DNA of 64,000 nt from Brevibacterium paucivorans (GCF_016907735.1 NZ_JAFBCP010000001.1:1984001-2048000); one strand, 5' to 3'; shown: positions 53,193 through 62,573, numbered from the stretch's first letter. Notes: generated from the letters alone by a model not told the origin. Translations and numbers: made by a program.

Positions 53193-54212
53193 ATGAGCGT
53201 GCTGAACGATCTACGTGTACCCATCCTGTGCGCCCCTATGGCAGGCGGCCCATCGACACCCGAACTCGCAGCCGCAGTCACCAACGCCGGGGGCTTAGGC
53301 TCCATCGCAGCTGGCTATCTCAGCCCGGAAGACTTCGATCAGGTCCTGACACAAACACGTGAACTCACTGACCTTTTCAACGCGAACATCTTCGTCCCCG
53401 AAACAGTTCGGCCAGACACCGATGACCTCAAACGTTACGCAACTGCACTCGGAGAAGCATTCGGTAAAACAATAGACGTCCCGGAGTTCAACGACGACCA
53501 CTTCTACGACAAGATTGACATTGTTCTCGAGCACGCACCGGCGGTCGTGACGTTCACATTCGGCCTGCCAGATACAGCAGTCATCCAACGTGTTCAAGCC
53601 AACGGAAGCCACGTAGGCGTCACAGTAACTAGTACAGCCGAAGCAGTGGCATCGGTCGAAGCCGGGGCGGACTTTCTGATTGTGCAATCGACGGAAGCCG
53701 GTGGGCACCTGTCGGTTCATCGACAAGACCAGGCAGTGACGCCAACCGTACTTCCGGTCTTAGTGCAAGAAGTACGCAGTAAGGTCTCTGTGCCACTTGT
53801 GGCAGCCGGGGGAATTGGTACCGTTCGGCAGGGGCAACGAGCCCTCGACGCTGGTGCGCATGCTGTATCCATAGGCACTCGTTTTCTCACTGCCACTGAA
53901 GCCGGAACCAAACCCTCGCACGCACACGCTCTGGTCAGCGGGGAGTTCTCGTCAACGGTACAAACCAGGGCATTCTCTGGACGCATTGCACGCGGACTCG
54001 CCAATACGTTCACCACCACGATGGAACCTGAACAGATTGTGGGATACCCACACGTTCACTATATGACGTCACCCATCCGCAAGGCGCACGCCAACGACCC
54101 GCAGATGCTCAACCTGTGGGCTGGCACCGGCTTCACCCACTGTGTGACACAGACCGCGAGCCACATCGTGTGCGAGTTCTCAGCGTTGAGGGTTGATCGT
54201 CGACACGGGTAG
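53193..54212 (+). CDS. Nitronate monooxygenase / 2-nitropropane dioxygenase-like flavoprotein
   Basis: FMN-dependent TIM barrel of 339 residues. Visible are RVPILCAPMAGG at the N-terminus, EAGGHLSVHR (FMN phosphate region with the class I-like His), and LVAAGGIGTVRQGQRALDAGAHAVSIGTRFL. Such enzymes oxidise alkyl nitronates such as propionate-3-nitronate; enoyl reductase-like relatives exist, so the substrate is not certain. ATG 53193 is six bases after a TACTGT hexamer and lacks a ribosome-binding site; the longer frame from 53091 lies inside the 5S gene and terminator. Confidence 0.88.
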   Translation: MSVLNDLRVPILCAPMAGGPSTPELAAAVTNAGGLGSIAAGYLSPEDFDQVLTQTRELTDLFNANIFVPETVRPDTDDLKRYATALGEAFGKTIDVPEFNDDHFYDKIDIVLEHAPAVVTFTFGLPDTAVIQRVQANGSHVGVTVTSTAEAVASVEAGADFLIVQSTEAGGHLSVHRQDQAVTPTVLPVLVQEVRSKVSVPLVAAGGIGTVRQGQRALDAGAHAVSIGTRFLTATEAGTKPSHAHALVSGEFSSTVQTRAFSGRIARGLANTFTTTMEPEQIVGYPHVHYMTSPIRKAHANDPQMLNLWAGTGFTHCVTQTASHIVCEFSALRVDRRHG

Positions 54213-54244
54213 AGTAGATGTTCGATCGACATGAACGGAGCGCA

Positions 54245-55198
54245 GTGAACAACTTCAAGGGACGTCGCCCAGCGCGTCGTGGCGGACAGGATAGACGACG
54301 CCAGCAGCAGCCCGGAAAACACTCCCGAGGATATGACCGACCTCGGAAGATGAAAGAACCCGAACTGCCGGAAGGCGTCTCAGGGCGCATTCTTTCTTCC
54401 TCCGTTCACCAACAGCTCACTCCGCTTTCGCGCGAACACCGCGAAGTTGTCTCCAACCACTTGGCGGCCGCGGGTACCCTTATCGACTCTGACCCTGAGG
54501 CGGCATATCAGCACGCCCGGTACGCAGTCGAATCAGCAGGTCGTATCGCGGCCACGCGCGAAGCTCTAGGACTCGTCGCATACCGCCTGGGCAAGTACGA
54601 CGAAGCCCTCCGCGAGCTCCGCACCCACAAACGCATCACCGGAGCAACCGAGAACATTCCCGTCATCGCAGATGCCGAACGCGGGCGCGAAAAACCCCAA
54701 AAAGCCCTGGACATGTTCGCAGAAGCGAAGCAGTCAGATTTCGACCCGCAGACGTGGATCGAATTCGTGCTCGTAGTGGCCGGGGCGCACATGGACCTGG
54801 ACAACCTGCCAGCGGCGAAAGCTCTCATCGAAGCACAAGGGTTCACCGGACACGCCCCCGGGTCGGCAGTCCGACTTTTAAGCATGTATGCGGACATTCT
54901 GCGCGCTCAAGGGGACACAGAAACCGGAGACAAGTACGAACAACTGGCCCGCCGCACCGCACAGCGCACCAACGTTCTCTTCGGTGACGAAACTCCAGAC
55001 CCCAACGAGGGCATCCAGATCATCACCATCGAAGAAGAACCAGAAGAAGAACTGGCTGAAGAAGAACCAGCGACAGGAGAACCCGACGAGAAGCCGGAAC
55101 CAGAGGACACCTCGGCGCCGGACCCCAACATTGACGTCGAAGACGAAGTAGACGAAATCCTGGAAGAAGCCGGCATCGACCCAGAAACCGTTCGCTAA
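54245..55198 (+). CDS. TPR-like protein of the tyrS-tlyA cluster (Rv1691-type)
   Basis: 317 residues if begun at GTG 54245, which follows AACGGAG; ATG 54218 would add nine residues. The N-terminal 45 residues are highly basic (GRRPARRGGQDRRRQQQ), which suggests RNA or ribosome contact. The middle holds TPR-like helical pairs (DPEAAYQHARYAVESAGRI; GKYDEALRELRTHKRI). The C-terminal 75 residues are acidic and low in complexity (Glu/Pro/Asp). In mycobacteria the equivalent gene lies between tyrS and the HAD phosphatase, as here. Function unknown; perhaps a scaffold. Confidence 0.85.
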   Translation: MNNFKGRRPARRGGQDRRRQQQPGKHSRGYDRPRKMKEPELPEGVSGRILSSSVHQQLTPLSREHREVVSNHLAAAGTLIDSDPEAAYQHARYAVESAGRIAATREALGLVAYRLGKYDEALRELRTHKRITGATENIPVIADAERGREKPQKALDMFAEAKQSDFDPQTWIEFVLVVAGAHMDLDNLPAAKALIEAQGFTGHAPGSAVRLLSMYADILRAQGDTETGDKYEQLARRTAQRTNVLFGDETPDPNEGIQIITIEEEPEEELAEEEPATGEPDEKPEPEDTSAPDPNIDVEDEVDEILEEAGIDPETVR

Positions 55199-55200
55199 AC

Positions 55201-56166
55201 ATGTACGACGCGATCCTTCTTGACCTTGACGGCGTGATCTACCGGGGGAAAGAACCAATCCCGGGAGCATCGCACGCTCTGCAAACGTGGCACAACGCCG
55301 GCACCCCGTACGCGTTCATCACCAACAACGCGGCACGTGACGTCGAAGAAATCGCACAGACGATTGCGTCGTTCGACATCCACTGCACGCCACAGCACGT
55401 TCGGACGTCCGCGCAAGCGGCGGCCGAAAAGCTCGCGCACGACATCGACACAAACTCCGCAGTGCTCGTTTTGGGCAGCGAGTTCTTGCGTTCGTGTGTC
55501 GCGTCGCACGGGTTTACCGTCATTACCCCTGACAACCGCGACTGGCTCACCCAGAACACCCCGGCGGCGGTGGTGCAAGGGTTCGGCCCTAGCACCACGT
55601 GGACAGACATCTCCTGGGCCATCACGGCCGTGCGTAACGGCGCCCAGTACCGTCCAACGAACCCGGACAAGGCGATCCCCACCGGCCGGGGGATCATGCC
55701 CGGAAATGGGACGTTCGTTGACATCGTGGCCACATTCAGCGGTGCCACCCCCGTGTACGCGGGTAAGCCGGAGCCCACTATGCTCACCCAGACCATCGAC
55801 GCGATGGGCGCGTCCAATCCGCTCATGGTGGGGGACCAGCTTGAAACCGACATCGAAGCAGCCGTGGCAGCCGGGATCGACTCGGCACTCACACTCACGG
55901 GCGTGACCAGCATCGACGCCGCATTGCGTGCCCCGCAGCACCAGCGCCCCACCCGGATCGTGTCCGGGCTACCTGATCTGCTGGAAGAGCTCCCCGCCGC
56001 CGAGGTGGGCCCCACCGAAGCGCGGTGTGGTTCGGCTTCCGTGCGGGTTGAGGCGGGTGCCGTGGCCCACGACGGAGATCCGCTACTGGCAGTGAACGCA
56101 GCCCTTGCATACATGCACGCCCACAACACGGACCTGGACGCCGGCACCTTGAGCGGGCAACTATGA
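55201..56166 (+). CDS. HAD-IIA phosphatase (NagD/glycerol-3-phosphatase-like, Rv1692-type)
   Basis: 321 residues. HAD motif I DLDGVIY with the nucleophile Asp at about residue 8, motif II ITNN, a IIA-type cap domain in the middle, Lys in AGKPEPTM and motif IV VGDQLETDIEAAVAAG. The mycobacterial counterpart dephosphorylates glycerol 3-phosphate in lipid recycling; assigned here by position and family. The C-terminal 70 residues after the HAD core form an extra region. It begins two bases after the TPR stop and overlaps the next small gene by ATGA. Confidence 0.92.
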   Translation: MYDAILLDLDGVIYRGKEPIPGASHALQTWHNAGTPYAFITNNAARDVEEIAQTIASFDIHCTPQHVRTSAQAAAEKLAHDIDTNSAVLVLGSEFLRSCVASHGFTVITPDNRDWLTQNTPAAVVQGFGPSTTWTDISWAITAVRNGAQYRPTNPDKAIPTGRGIMPGNGTFVDIVATFSGATPVYAGKPEPTMLTQTIDAMGASNPLMVGDQLETDIEAAVAAGIDSALTLTGVTSIDAALRAPQHQRPTRIVSGLPDLLEELPAAEVGPTEARCGSASVRVEAGAVAHDGDPLLAVNAALAYMHAHNTDLDAGTLSGQL

Positions 56167-56297
56167 ACTGGGAACAGCGCGCCCAGGACATTCAGGCGTT
56201 ACCTGGGGGAGACCTCGGCGAGATTGACACCGCAATCACCCAACTGCACGAACTTCTTGACTCCATGGCCACAAAGCTGGATGGGTTACGGCCCTAG
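56163..56297 (+). CDS. Small conserved protein before tlyA (Rv1693-type)
   Basis: 44 residues starting MNWEQRAQDI and ending KLDGLRP; a probable single amphipathic helical hairpin (IDTAITQLHELLDSMATKL). Both ends are coupled: ATGA with the HAD gene and TAGTG with tlyA. A similarly tiny gene lies at the same place in mycobacteria, so it is probably real and easily missed. Function unknown. Confidence 0.75.
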   Translation: MNWEQRAQDIQALPGGDLGEIDTAITQLHELLDSMATKLDGLRP

Positions 56298-57049
56298 TGC
56301 CCAGGCTCGACACCGAACTGGTGGCCCGCGGACTCGTCGCCTCGCGTAACCGGGCCGCCCGCGAAATCGCGGCAGGCAACGTCACGGTCAACGATCATCC
56401 AGTGACAAAACCCAGCCACACGGTAGGGCCACAGGACCAGCTGGCGCTCACCCAAGCAGACCCGTGGGTATCGCGGTCGGCGCACAAACTCTTAGGCGCG
56501 TTCAGTGATCTGGCAGTTGACCGGTTAGACGGGCTGACATGCTTAGATGCGGGTGCCTCGACAGGCGGATTCACACAAGTCCTGCTCACAAAAGGTGCTG
56601 CGCACGTCTACGCGGTGGACGTGGGCCACGACCAACTCCACGCGAGCCTGCGTACCGATCCGCGCGTGACGAACCTCGAAGGGCACAATCTGCGTGAACT
56701 CACCCCAGAGTGGACGCGTGGCGAAGTAGACCTGGTTGTTGCCGATGTGTCCTTTATTTCCCTCACGCTGTTCATCGACCGGCTCATGGACATCACACGC
56801 CCCGGCGGGCACATGCTCCTCATGGTGAAGCCCCAGTTCGAACTGGACCGTTCGGCCCTGGACAAACACGGGGTGGTCACCTCGGAGCAGAAACGCGAAG
56901 AGGCCGTCGACCGGGTTATCTCGCACATGCGTTCGGCGGGGGCGCACATTCTGCGAACCCACGAATCTCATCTTCCTGGACCCAGCGGAAATATCGAGTA
57001 TTTCGTCTACGCTGAAAGTCCGGTAGTTTCACAAGGGGAGGTGACATGA
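56297..57049 (+). CDS. tlyA: TlyA-family rRNA 2'-O-methyltransferase / haemolysin-like
   Basis: 250 residues: an N-terminal S4 RNA-binding domain (about 1-60, RLDTELVARGLVASRNRAAREI) and an FtsJ-like Rossmann methyltransferase (LDAGASTGGFTQVLL; DVSFISL; VKPQFELDR). Mycobacterial TlyA methylates 16S C1409 and 23S C1920 and its loss gives capreomycin resistance; the same reaction is inferred here. The GTG at 56297 overlaps the preceding stop (TAGTG). ATGA overlap with nadK. Confidence 0.95.
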   Translation: MPRLDTELVARGLVASRNRAAREIAAGNVTVNDHPVTKPSHTVGPQDQLALTQADPWVSRSAHKLLGAFSDLAVDRLDGLTCLDAGASTGGFTQVLLTKGAAHVYAVDVGHDQLHASLRTDPRVTNLEGHNLRELTPEWTRGEVDLVVADVSFISLTLFIDRLMDITRPGGHMLLMVKPQFELDRSALDKHGVVTSEQKREEAVDRVISHMRSAGAHILRTHESHLPGPSGNIEYFVYAESPVVSQGEVT

Positions 57050-57954
57050 GAAATATCGTCGTCGTTTTGCACCCGCACCGTGCGCACGCCAGACAGGCGG
57101 CGCTTAACGTGTGCTCGCTTCTGCACGCAGAAAATGTCACCCCCGTCATGTCCCACGACGATTACGCCGGACTGGTCAGTTACGAAGGCGAACCGTCCAC
57201 CCCCATCAAAGTGCTGTCTGCCAATGAACTCGAAACCGCAGACCCTGAACTCATCATGGTCTTGGGAGGCGACGGCACCATTCTGCGCGCGGCCGGCATG
57301 TACCACGAAACCGCGGTCCCCATCATGGGAATCAACCTGGGCCACGTGGGATTCTTAGCTGAGTCGGAACGCAAGGAACTCGAACAAGCCACCCAAGCCG
57401 CCATCATGCGCCAGTACTTTGTCGAACAGCGCATGGCACTCGACATCTCCGTCACACAAGACGGCCACTTGCTCCACCGCGATTGGGCTCTCAACGAAGC
57501 CACGATCGAAAAGGGGCGCTACTCCTCAATGATCGAAGTGGTCGTGGGGGTGGACTACCGGCCCGTGTCGTCGTTCGGATGCGACGGGGTCATTTTCGCA
57601 ACCCCCACGGGCTCCACGGCGTACGCGTTTTCTGCCGGTGGCCCGGTTGTGTGGCCAGAAGTCGAAGCGCTCCTCATGATCCCTATTTCTGCCCACGCGC
57701 TTTTCACAAAACCGCTGGTGGTGTCGCCGCGTTCACGTTTGGGCGTGGAGTTCATTCCCACTCAGTCGCACACCGACGCGCAACTGTGGTGCGACGGGCA
57801 ACTCCGCTTTAAAGTCCCTGCGGGTGCCCGCGTCGAAGCCGTGCGCGCACAGAAGTCCGTCTCGTTGGCTCGACTCAACCGCGACTTGTTCACCGACCGC
57901 CTCGTGGCTAAGTTCCAGCTCCCCGTCAGCGGGTGGAGGGGGCCACAAGCGTGA
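57046..57954 (+). CDS. nadK: NAD kinase
   Basis: Phosphorylates NAD to NADP using ATP or polyphosphate. GGDGT at residues 74-78 is the family signature; NEATIEKG, with the NE/D motif, and a glycine-rich TPTGSTAYAFSAGGP follow. 302 residues. Coupled to tlyA (ATGA) and recN (GTGA), the conserved actinobacterial order. Confidence 0.97.
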   Translation: MRNIVVVLHPHRAHARQAALNVCSLLHAENVTPVMSHDDYAGLVSYEGEPSTPIKVLSANELETADPELIMVLGGDGTILRAAGMYHETAVPIMGINLGHVGFLAESERKELEQATQAAIMRQYFVEQRMALDISVTQDGHLLHRDWALNEATIEKGRYSSMIEVVVGVDYRPVSSFGCDGVIFATPTGSTAYAFSAGGPVVWPEVEALLMIPISAHALFTKPLVVSPRSRLGVEFIPTQSHTDAQLWCDGQLRFKVPAGARVEAVRAQKSVSLARLNRDLFTDRLVAKFQLPVSGWRGPQA

Positions 57955-59657
57955 TCGAGTCACTGTCGATTAACAACATGGGCGTGATTGAGAACGCCCA
58001 CGTGGACTTGCGCCCAGGCTTCACCGTGGTGACTGGTGAAACAGGTGCGGGAAAAACCATGTTCGTGTCCGCGTTGAACCTGCTCACGGGCGCACGGGCA
58101 GAAACTCAGGCCGTGCGCACTGACGCTTCCAAGGCCGTTGTTGAGGGGATCTTTTCCGTAGATTCCCAGCCCGAGGTCGTTGACCGGGTGGAGGATGCCG
58201 GCGGGTCCGTAGATGACGGCGAGTTGGTGGTCACCAGGACGATTCCCACCTCGGGACGGGCCCGTGCCACAGCCGGCGGACGCACGGTACCTATCGCAGT
58301 TCTTTCCCAAGTGGGGGAGAAGCTTGTGAGCATGCACGGCCAGTCGGAACAGCTGACGTTGCGCTCCGCGTCTAAACAGCGCGAACTGCTGGACACTTAC
58401 GGCGGCGAAAACCTGGCGCGCGTGCGTGACGCATACGTGAACGCATTTGAGGAATGGAAGCGCGTTCAAGCGCGAGCACAAGAGTTGCACGCGAGCGAAC
58501 AGGAACGTAACGCACGCATTGAGTACCTAGAAGGAGCGCTTGCGCACATTGACCGGGTTCGTCCGGTCGACGGCGAGGATCAGCAACTCAAAGGAATTGT
58601 GCTGAAGCTAGAAGCCGCCGATGACGTGAAACAGACAGTCCAGACCGCATGCGACATGCTGGTCAGCGACGGTTTTTCAGAAGCGCCCACAGTGGTGGAC
58701 TTGCTTCACCGCGCAGCCGACCACGTCAACCACGCACGCGCTCACGACGAAGCAGTGAAAGAACAAGCTGAGGCACTCACGGCACTGGCCCTGTCCGCCT
58801 CAGACGTGGCCTCGGAACTGTCTGCGTACCTCGCGAGCTTCGCGGAACTCGATGACGTATCGCTCGAAGATACGCACACGCGAATCGCTCAGCTAGCTGA
58901 ACTCGAACAGTACGGCGATGACGTCGAGGCCATCCTGGAGTTTGAAACGAAAGCCGGTGAAGAGCTTCTTCAGTTGCGTGCCGACAGTTCTGACCTCGCA
59001 GGGATCGACGAACAACTCAGTCAGTGCGAAACTTCATTGCACGAGCACGCACGCGCGCTCACCGAGGCTCGCATGAGTGCCACACACGACTTTACCGACG
59101 CAGTTCAGGGAGAGCTCACCGCCCTTTCCATGCCACATGCCCGTGTTGTTTTTGACATCGAGCCTACGGAGCCTGGACCCCACGGAGCAGATACGATCCG
59201 CCTGCTGTTTTCTGCCCATGGAGGAACCGCGCCGGGTGATATCTCCAAGCTTGCATCCGGTGGTGAACTTTCGCGAGTGATGCTTGCGATTGAAGTGGTG
59301 ATCGCGCGTGCGCACGCATTCCCCACGTTCATTTTCGACGAGGTTGACTCCGGCGTAGGCGGTGCCGCGGCTACTGAAATTGGGCGCCGCCTGGCGCTTC
59401 TTGCACGACACAGCCAGGTGATTGTTGTCACACATTTAGCCCAGGTTGCGGCATGGGCAGACACACATTTGGTGATTCGCAAAGACGATTCCAACCCCTC
59501 CGGAGCAGTCTCTGGAGTGACAGAAGTCGCGGATAATCAACGCGAAGCCGAACTGGCGCGCATGCTGGGCGGGGTGAGTGACTCCGCTGCAGCGCGTGAA
59601 CACGCAACGGAACTCATGCAGACGGCCCGAGCCCAGAAACAGGGCTTTGTGGGCTAA
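57951..59657 (+). CDS. recN: DNA repair protein RecN
   Basis: SMC-like ATPase for double-strand-break repair. Walker A GETGAGKT is at residues 29-36; a central coiled coil spans about 150-390; the C-terminal signature SGGELSRVMLAIE and Walker B FIFDEVDSGVGG follow. GTG 57951 overlaps the nadK stop; an ATG-like start at 57933 lies in nadK. 568 residues. No LexA box of its own is visible because it is inside the operon. Confidence 0.97.
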   Translation: MIESLSINNMGVIENAHVDLRPGFTVVTGETGAGKTMFVSALNLLTGARAETQAVRTDASKAVVEGIFSVDSQPEVVDRVEDAGGSVDDGELVVTRTIPTSGRARATAGGRTVPIAVLSQVGEKLVSMHGQSEQLTLRSASKQRELLDTYGGENLARVRDAYVNAFEEWKRVQARAQELHASEQERNARIEYLEGALAHIDRVRPVDGEDQQLKGIVLKLEAADDVKQTVQTACDMLVSDGFSEAPTVVDLLHRAADHVNHARAHDEAVKEQAEALTALALSASDVASELSAYLASFAELDDVSLEDTHTRIAQLAELEQYGDDVEAILEFETKAGEELLQLRADSSDLAGIDEQLSQCETSLHEHARALTEARMSATHDFTDAVQGELTALSMPHARVVFDIEPTEPGPHGADTIRLLFSAHGGTAPGDISKLASGGELSRVMLAIEVVIARAHAFPTFIFDEVDSGVGGAAATEIGRRLALLARHSQVIVVTHLAQVAAWADTHLVIRKDDSNPSGAVSGVTEVADNQREAELARMLGGVSDSAAAREHATELMQTARAQKQGFVG

Positions 59658-59678
59658 ACATGTCACAATGATTCGATA

Positions 59679-60467
59679 ATGACGCAAAAGAAGGACCCGC
59701 GCACTCAGCTCGACTCGCTGGTAGGCGAGTTCGCGAGCGAACTTGGCGCCACGTTACACGAACACCCGGACCTCGTTGAGTCCGACATCGAGCTTCCTGA
59801 ACTTCCTCAGTCGCTTCGCTCACGGCAAGCACTGGTTGTGGTCGCTGGCGCGCACTACAAAGAAGACCTCGAAATGTTGCGCGGGTACATCAAGGAATAC
59901 AAACCAGTCCTGATCGGCGTCGACACAGGTGCCGACGCCCTGCTGGACGCCCGGCTCACTCCCGACATTATTGTGGGAGACCTCAACTCGGTCGCCGATG
60001 CGTCAGCGAACTGTGGCGCACTGCTCTTAGCCCACTCACCTGACGAGGATGGTTCCGCAGGTACGGAACGCATGAAATCGCAAGAGCTGAAGTATCACAA
60101 GCTTCCCACGCTGGGCAGTAACCGCGACGCAGGTTTGCTCGTGGCAGATTCGCTGGACGCGCCTCTTATCGTGGCCGTCGGAAGCAATGACGTGCTCACC
60201 GACATGGTCGACGACGATGCGACCCTGTACGGCCCCAGCCTCATCACCCACTTACGCTTGGGAACACGCCTGATCAATGCAAAAGGTGTCTCGCTTCTGT
60301 ACCGCCGGCAGTTCTCCAACTGGTTCTTGGCAGGACTGGCGTTAGCCGGCCTGTTCGCCCTGTTTGTCGCACTCATGGCAACCGCTGCCGGACAGACCTT
60401 CTTGGGTCTTTTGGGTGCGCAATTCGATGGATTCTTTAGCTGGATAGGTAATCTCTTTTCGTGGTGA
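59679..60467 (+). CDS. steA: SteA-like protein, short form lacking the usual N-terminal region
   Basis: 262 residues. The thiamin-pyrophosphokinase-like core is clear: VVVAGAHYKEDLEMLRGYIKEYKP, GVDTGADALLDARLTPDIIVGDLNS, and GTRLINAKGVSLLYR. One or two membrane segments follow (about 213-240) with a short aromatic tail. Actinobacterial SteA/Rv1697 proteins known to me are near 390 residues, with about 120 extra at the N-terminus. Here recN ends 21 bp before the start, so that region is truly missing. SteA with SteB regulates septal peptidoglycan hydrolysis in corynebacteria. Confidence 0.88.
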   Translation: MTQKKDPRTQLDSLVGEFASELGATLHEHPDLVESDIELPELPQSLRSRQALVVVAGAHYKEDLEMLRGYIKEYKPVLIGVDTGADALLDARLTPDIIVGDLNSVADASANCGALLLAHSPDEDGSAGTERMKSQELKYHKLPTLGSNRDAGLLVADSLDAPLIVAVGSNDVLTDMVDDDATLYGPSLITHLRLGTRLINAKGVSLLYRRQFSNWFLAGLALAGLFALFVALMATAAGQTFLGLLGAQFDGFFSWIGNLFSW

Positions 60468-60492
60468 TACCTCCCCGGATGGAAGGACAACT

Positions 60493-61401
60493 GTGATTGA
60501 TTTTCGCTATCACCTAGTGAGCATCATCTCTGTGTTTTTGGCACTGGCCGTAGGGATCGTCCTGGGCGCAGGGCCACTCAAACAACCCATTGGTGAATCT
60601 CTTCAGTCACAGGTCGATTCGTTGCGTTCTGACCGCGATGATCTGCGCACCAAACTCGACACCGCAAACGGTTCAATCGACAAACTGAACACGTACATCA
60701 CGGAGTCGGCACCTGCGCTTCTCACCGATACTCTCAAGGGAACCAAAGTCACTCTGGTCTCAACCCCAAACACACCCTCGCAGACCATCAAAAACGTGCA
60801 AGGGCGCCTAGAAGATGCCGGAGCCACCGTGAGCGACGGGGGACAACTCACTCCTGAGTCACTCAAACCTGAAGAGAGCGATAAAGCAATCGCAGCTCTC
60901 AAAGAGATCGACCCCAAGCTTCCAGCCGACCCGCGTGAGGCATTCGAGAAAGCGATTGCTCAGGCCTACGCCGGTGAACACGAAGGCGCGTATAACCCTG
61001 ATCAAGCCACCAAAGTGATCGACGAACTGCGCTCGGCTAAACGCCTCAACGGCGGAAGCTACGCACGCGCCGACGTCGTGGTGTTCCTTTTAGGCGACTC
61101 CACTGAAGAAGACGCGCAACCCGTAGACGACTACACGGGACTGCTCACTGAACTTGGCGCAACAGCACCCACCGTTGCGTCTGGCACAGTGGACAGCGGA
61201 AGCCAGGGCGCCGTAAAACAACTGCGTGACCGCAAGGTTCCCGCTACCACGGTCGACGGCGTTGACCTTTCAGCTGGCACCGTCATCACAGCCCTTGCAG
61301 TTGCCGATCTCCAGTCCACCAAAAAACACCAATCATACGGTTTCGCTGACAGTGCAAAAGCACTCGTGCCTAACCCTCTTCCTGAACCTCGCAAAGGCTG
61401 A
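60493..61401 (+). CDS. steB: SteB / MctB-like copper-transporter family protein
   Basis: 302 residues. One N-terminal membrane segment (about 9-27, VSIISVFLALAVGIVLGAG) and a coiled coil (about 38-70) precede an extracytoplasmic domain. The start MIDFRYHLVSI is the family signature. The mycobacterial homologue (Rv1698) was described as an outer-membrane copper-efflux channel, and in corynebacteria SteB partners SteA in cell separation. GTG 60493 follows GGAAGG. It is 25 bp after steA, so the two are co-expressed. Confidence 0.92.
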   Translation: MIDFRYHLVSIISVFLALAVGIVLGAGPLKQPIGESLQSQVDSLRSDRDDLRTKLDTANGSIDKLNTYITESAPALLTDTLKGTKVTLVSTPNTPSQTIKNVQGRLEDAGATVSDGGQLTPESLKPEESDKAIAALKEIDPKLPADPREAFEKAIAQAYAGEHEGAYNPDQATKVIDELRSAKRLNGGSYARADVVVFLLGDSTEEDAQPVDDYTGLLTELGATAPTVASGTVDSGSQGAVKQLRDRKVPATTVDGVDLSAGTVITALAVADLQSTKKHQSYGFADSAKALVPNPLPEPRKG

Positions 61402-61424
61402 TCTTGAACTCGGGTGGAATTCGA

Positions 61425-61436
61425 TAGGCTAGGCGT
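61425..61436 (+). promoter_or_regulatory. Possible promoter before the GT4-like gene
   Basis: TAGGCT at 61425-61430, giving a start near 61437 and a 27-nt leader before the ATG at 61464. Confidence 0.35.
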
Positions 61437-61463
61437 ATGGGTCCCACCGGTGAAAGGAACACA

Positions 61464-62573
61464 ATGAGTGAACTGCTACCTGCAGACACACGCATTATGC
61501 ACGTTCTGACTGACGCTAATTCGGTTCTCGCAGAAGTAGCACGTCACGCAATTCAGGCACAGCTCGACGCTGGCTACCGTGTGGCAGTTGCGTCGCGCGA
61601 GTCGGTTTTCAAGGCCTTGAACGTGGCCGGCGACCGCTTGCGTCACATCGAAATCGGGGCAGGTGCAGGCCTTCGCTTGGATGACCCAAACACGGCGCTG
61701 ACACTGCACAAGTACTACCGTCACATCGACCTGGTCCACGCGCACGGTCTGCACGCAGCGGCTCTTGCCGGCGCTGGTCTCACCGGCCTACCGCAGTCCA
61801 TGCACCCGTCGATTGTCGCATCCGTAGGGCGTGACGGCAGCATGCTCGCTGACGCCCAAGCACAGATCGTCGCCAAAACTGCCACGGTGGTTTTGGGAAC
61901 CACAGAACCCATCGTCGAAAAGTACGTGGACACTGTTGCGGTCGTGGAACGTGCTCAGTTGCTCTCAAGCGACGTCGACCCGGTGGCTCAGCCACGGCTG
62001 TCACGCGAAGAGGCGCGCGACCTGCTCGATGTTCCGTCTGGTGCGTGGCTCGTGTCGAGCCCGGTCGCTCTCATCGATTCGCCTGCCGTGACCACCATCG
62101 CCGAGGTGGGTGTCCGGTTGGCAACGTACCGCTCCGACCGCTCGTGGGTGTTCGCGCTGACCGGTGGCGGACGTTCCCGCTCTACGGTGCGTAGCGGAAT
62201 CGTCGACAGGGTCGAGCACATGCGTTTGGCAGAAGAAGTGTCCACGGTCGATGTTTTGGCAGCGTCCGATGTCGTTGTGGCGTCTGACCGGATGACCGCG
62301 GTTGACGCTGAACGTCTCATGCAGTTGGGCCGTCCAGTTGTGTTCGTCGGCTCGGAACAAAACGGCCGTATGTACGGCGACGGTGTTCCACAGTTCGCAC
62401 CAGACGATGTGGACGGTGCGCTACACGCTGTCGCGGAACTTATCGACCGTCCGGCCCTGCGCGTGCAAAACGGAATCCACGCTCACGACCGCGTGAGCAC
62501 CGCGCGCCACACGTTCATCGCTGACCACCTCTTGAGCGTGTACGCACAGGCGCTTGTCCTCAACGACGACTAA
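61464..62573 (+). CDS. Glycosyltransferase family 4-like protein, possibly degenerate
   Basis: 369 residues. The N-terminal domain has the GT-B pattern (MHVLTDANSVLAEVARHAI; DLVHAHGLHAAALAGAGL), and a later DVLAASDVVVASDRM with a Glu in DAERLMQLGRPVVF is where GT4 nucleotide-sugar residues lie. The EX7E-type motif is not complete, so it may be non-catalytic. ATG 61464 follows GAAAGGA; an in-frame ATG at 61437 coincides with the likely transcription start. In mycobacteria pyrG stands here instead. Overlaps the NUDIX gene by TAATG. Confidence 0.75.
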   Translation: MSELLPADTRIMHVLTDANSVLAEVARHAIQAQLDAGYRVAVASRESVFKALNVAGDRLRHIEIGAGAGLRLDDPNTALTLHKYYRHIDLVHAHGLHAAALAGAGLTGLPQSMHPSIVASVGRDGSMLADAQAQIVAKTATVVLGTTEPIVEKYVDTVAVVERAQLLSSDVDPVAQPRLSREEARDLLDVPSGAWLVSSPVALIDSPAVTTIAEVGVRLATYRSDRSWVFALTGGGRSRSTVRSGIVDRVEHMRLAEEVSTVDVLAASDVVVASDRMTAVDAERLMQLGRPVVFVGSEQNGRMYGDGVPQFAPDDVDGALHAVAELIDRPALRVQNGIHAHDRVSTARHTFIADHLLSVYAQALVLNDD

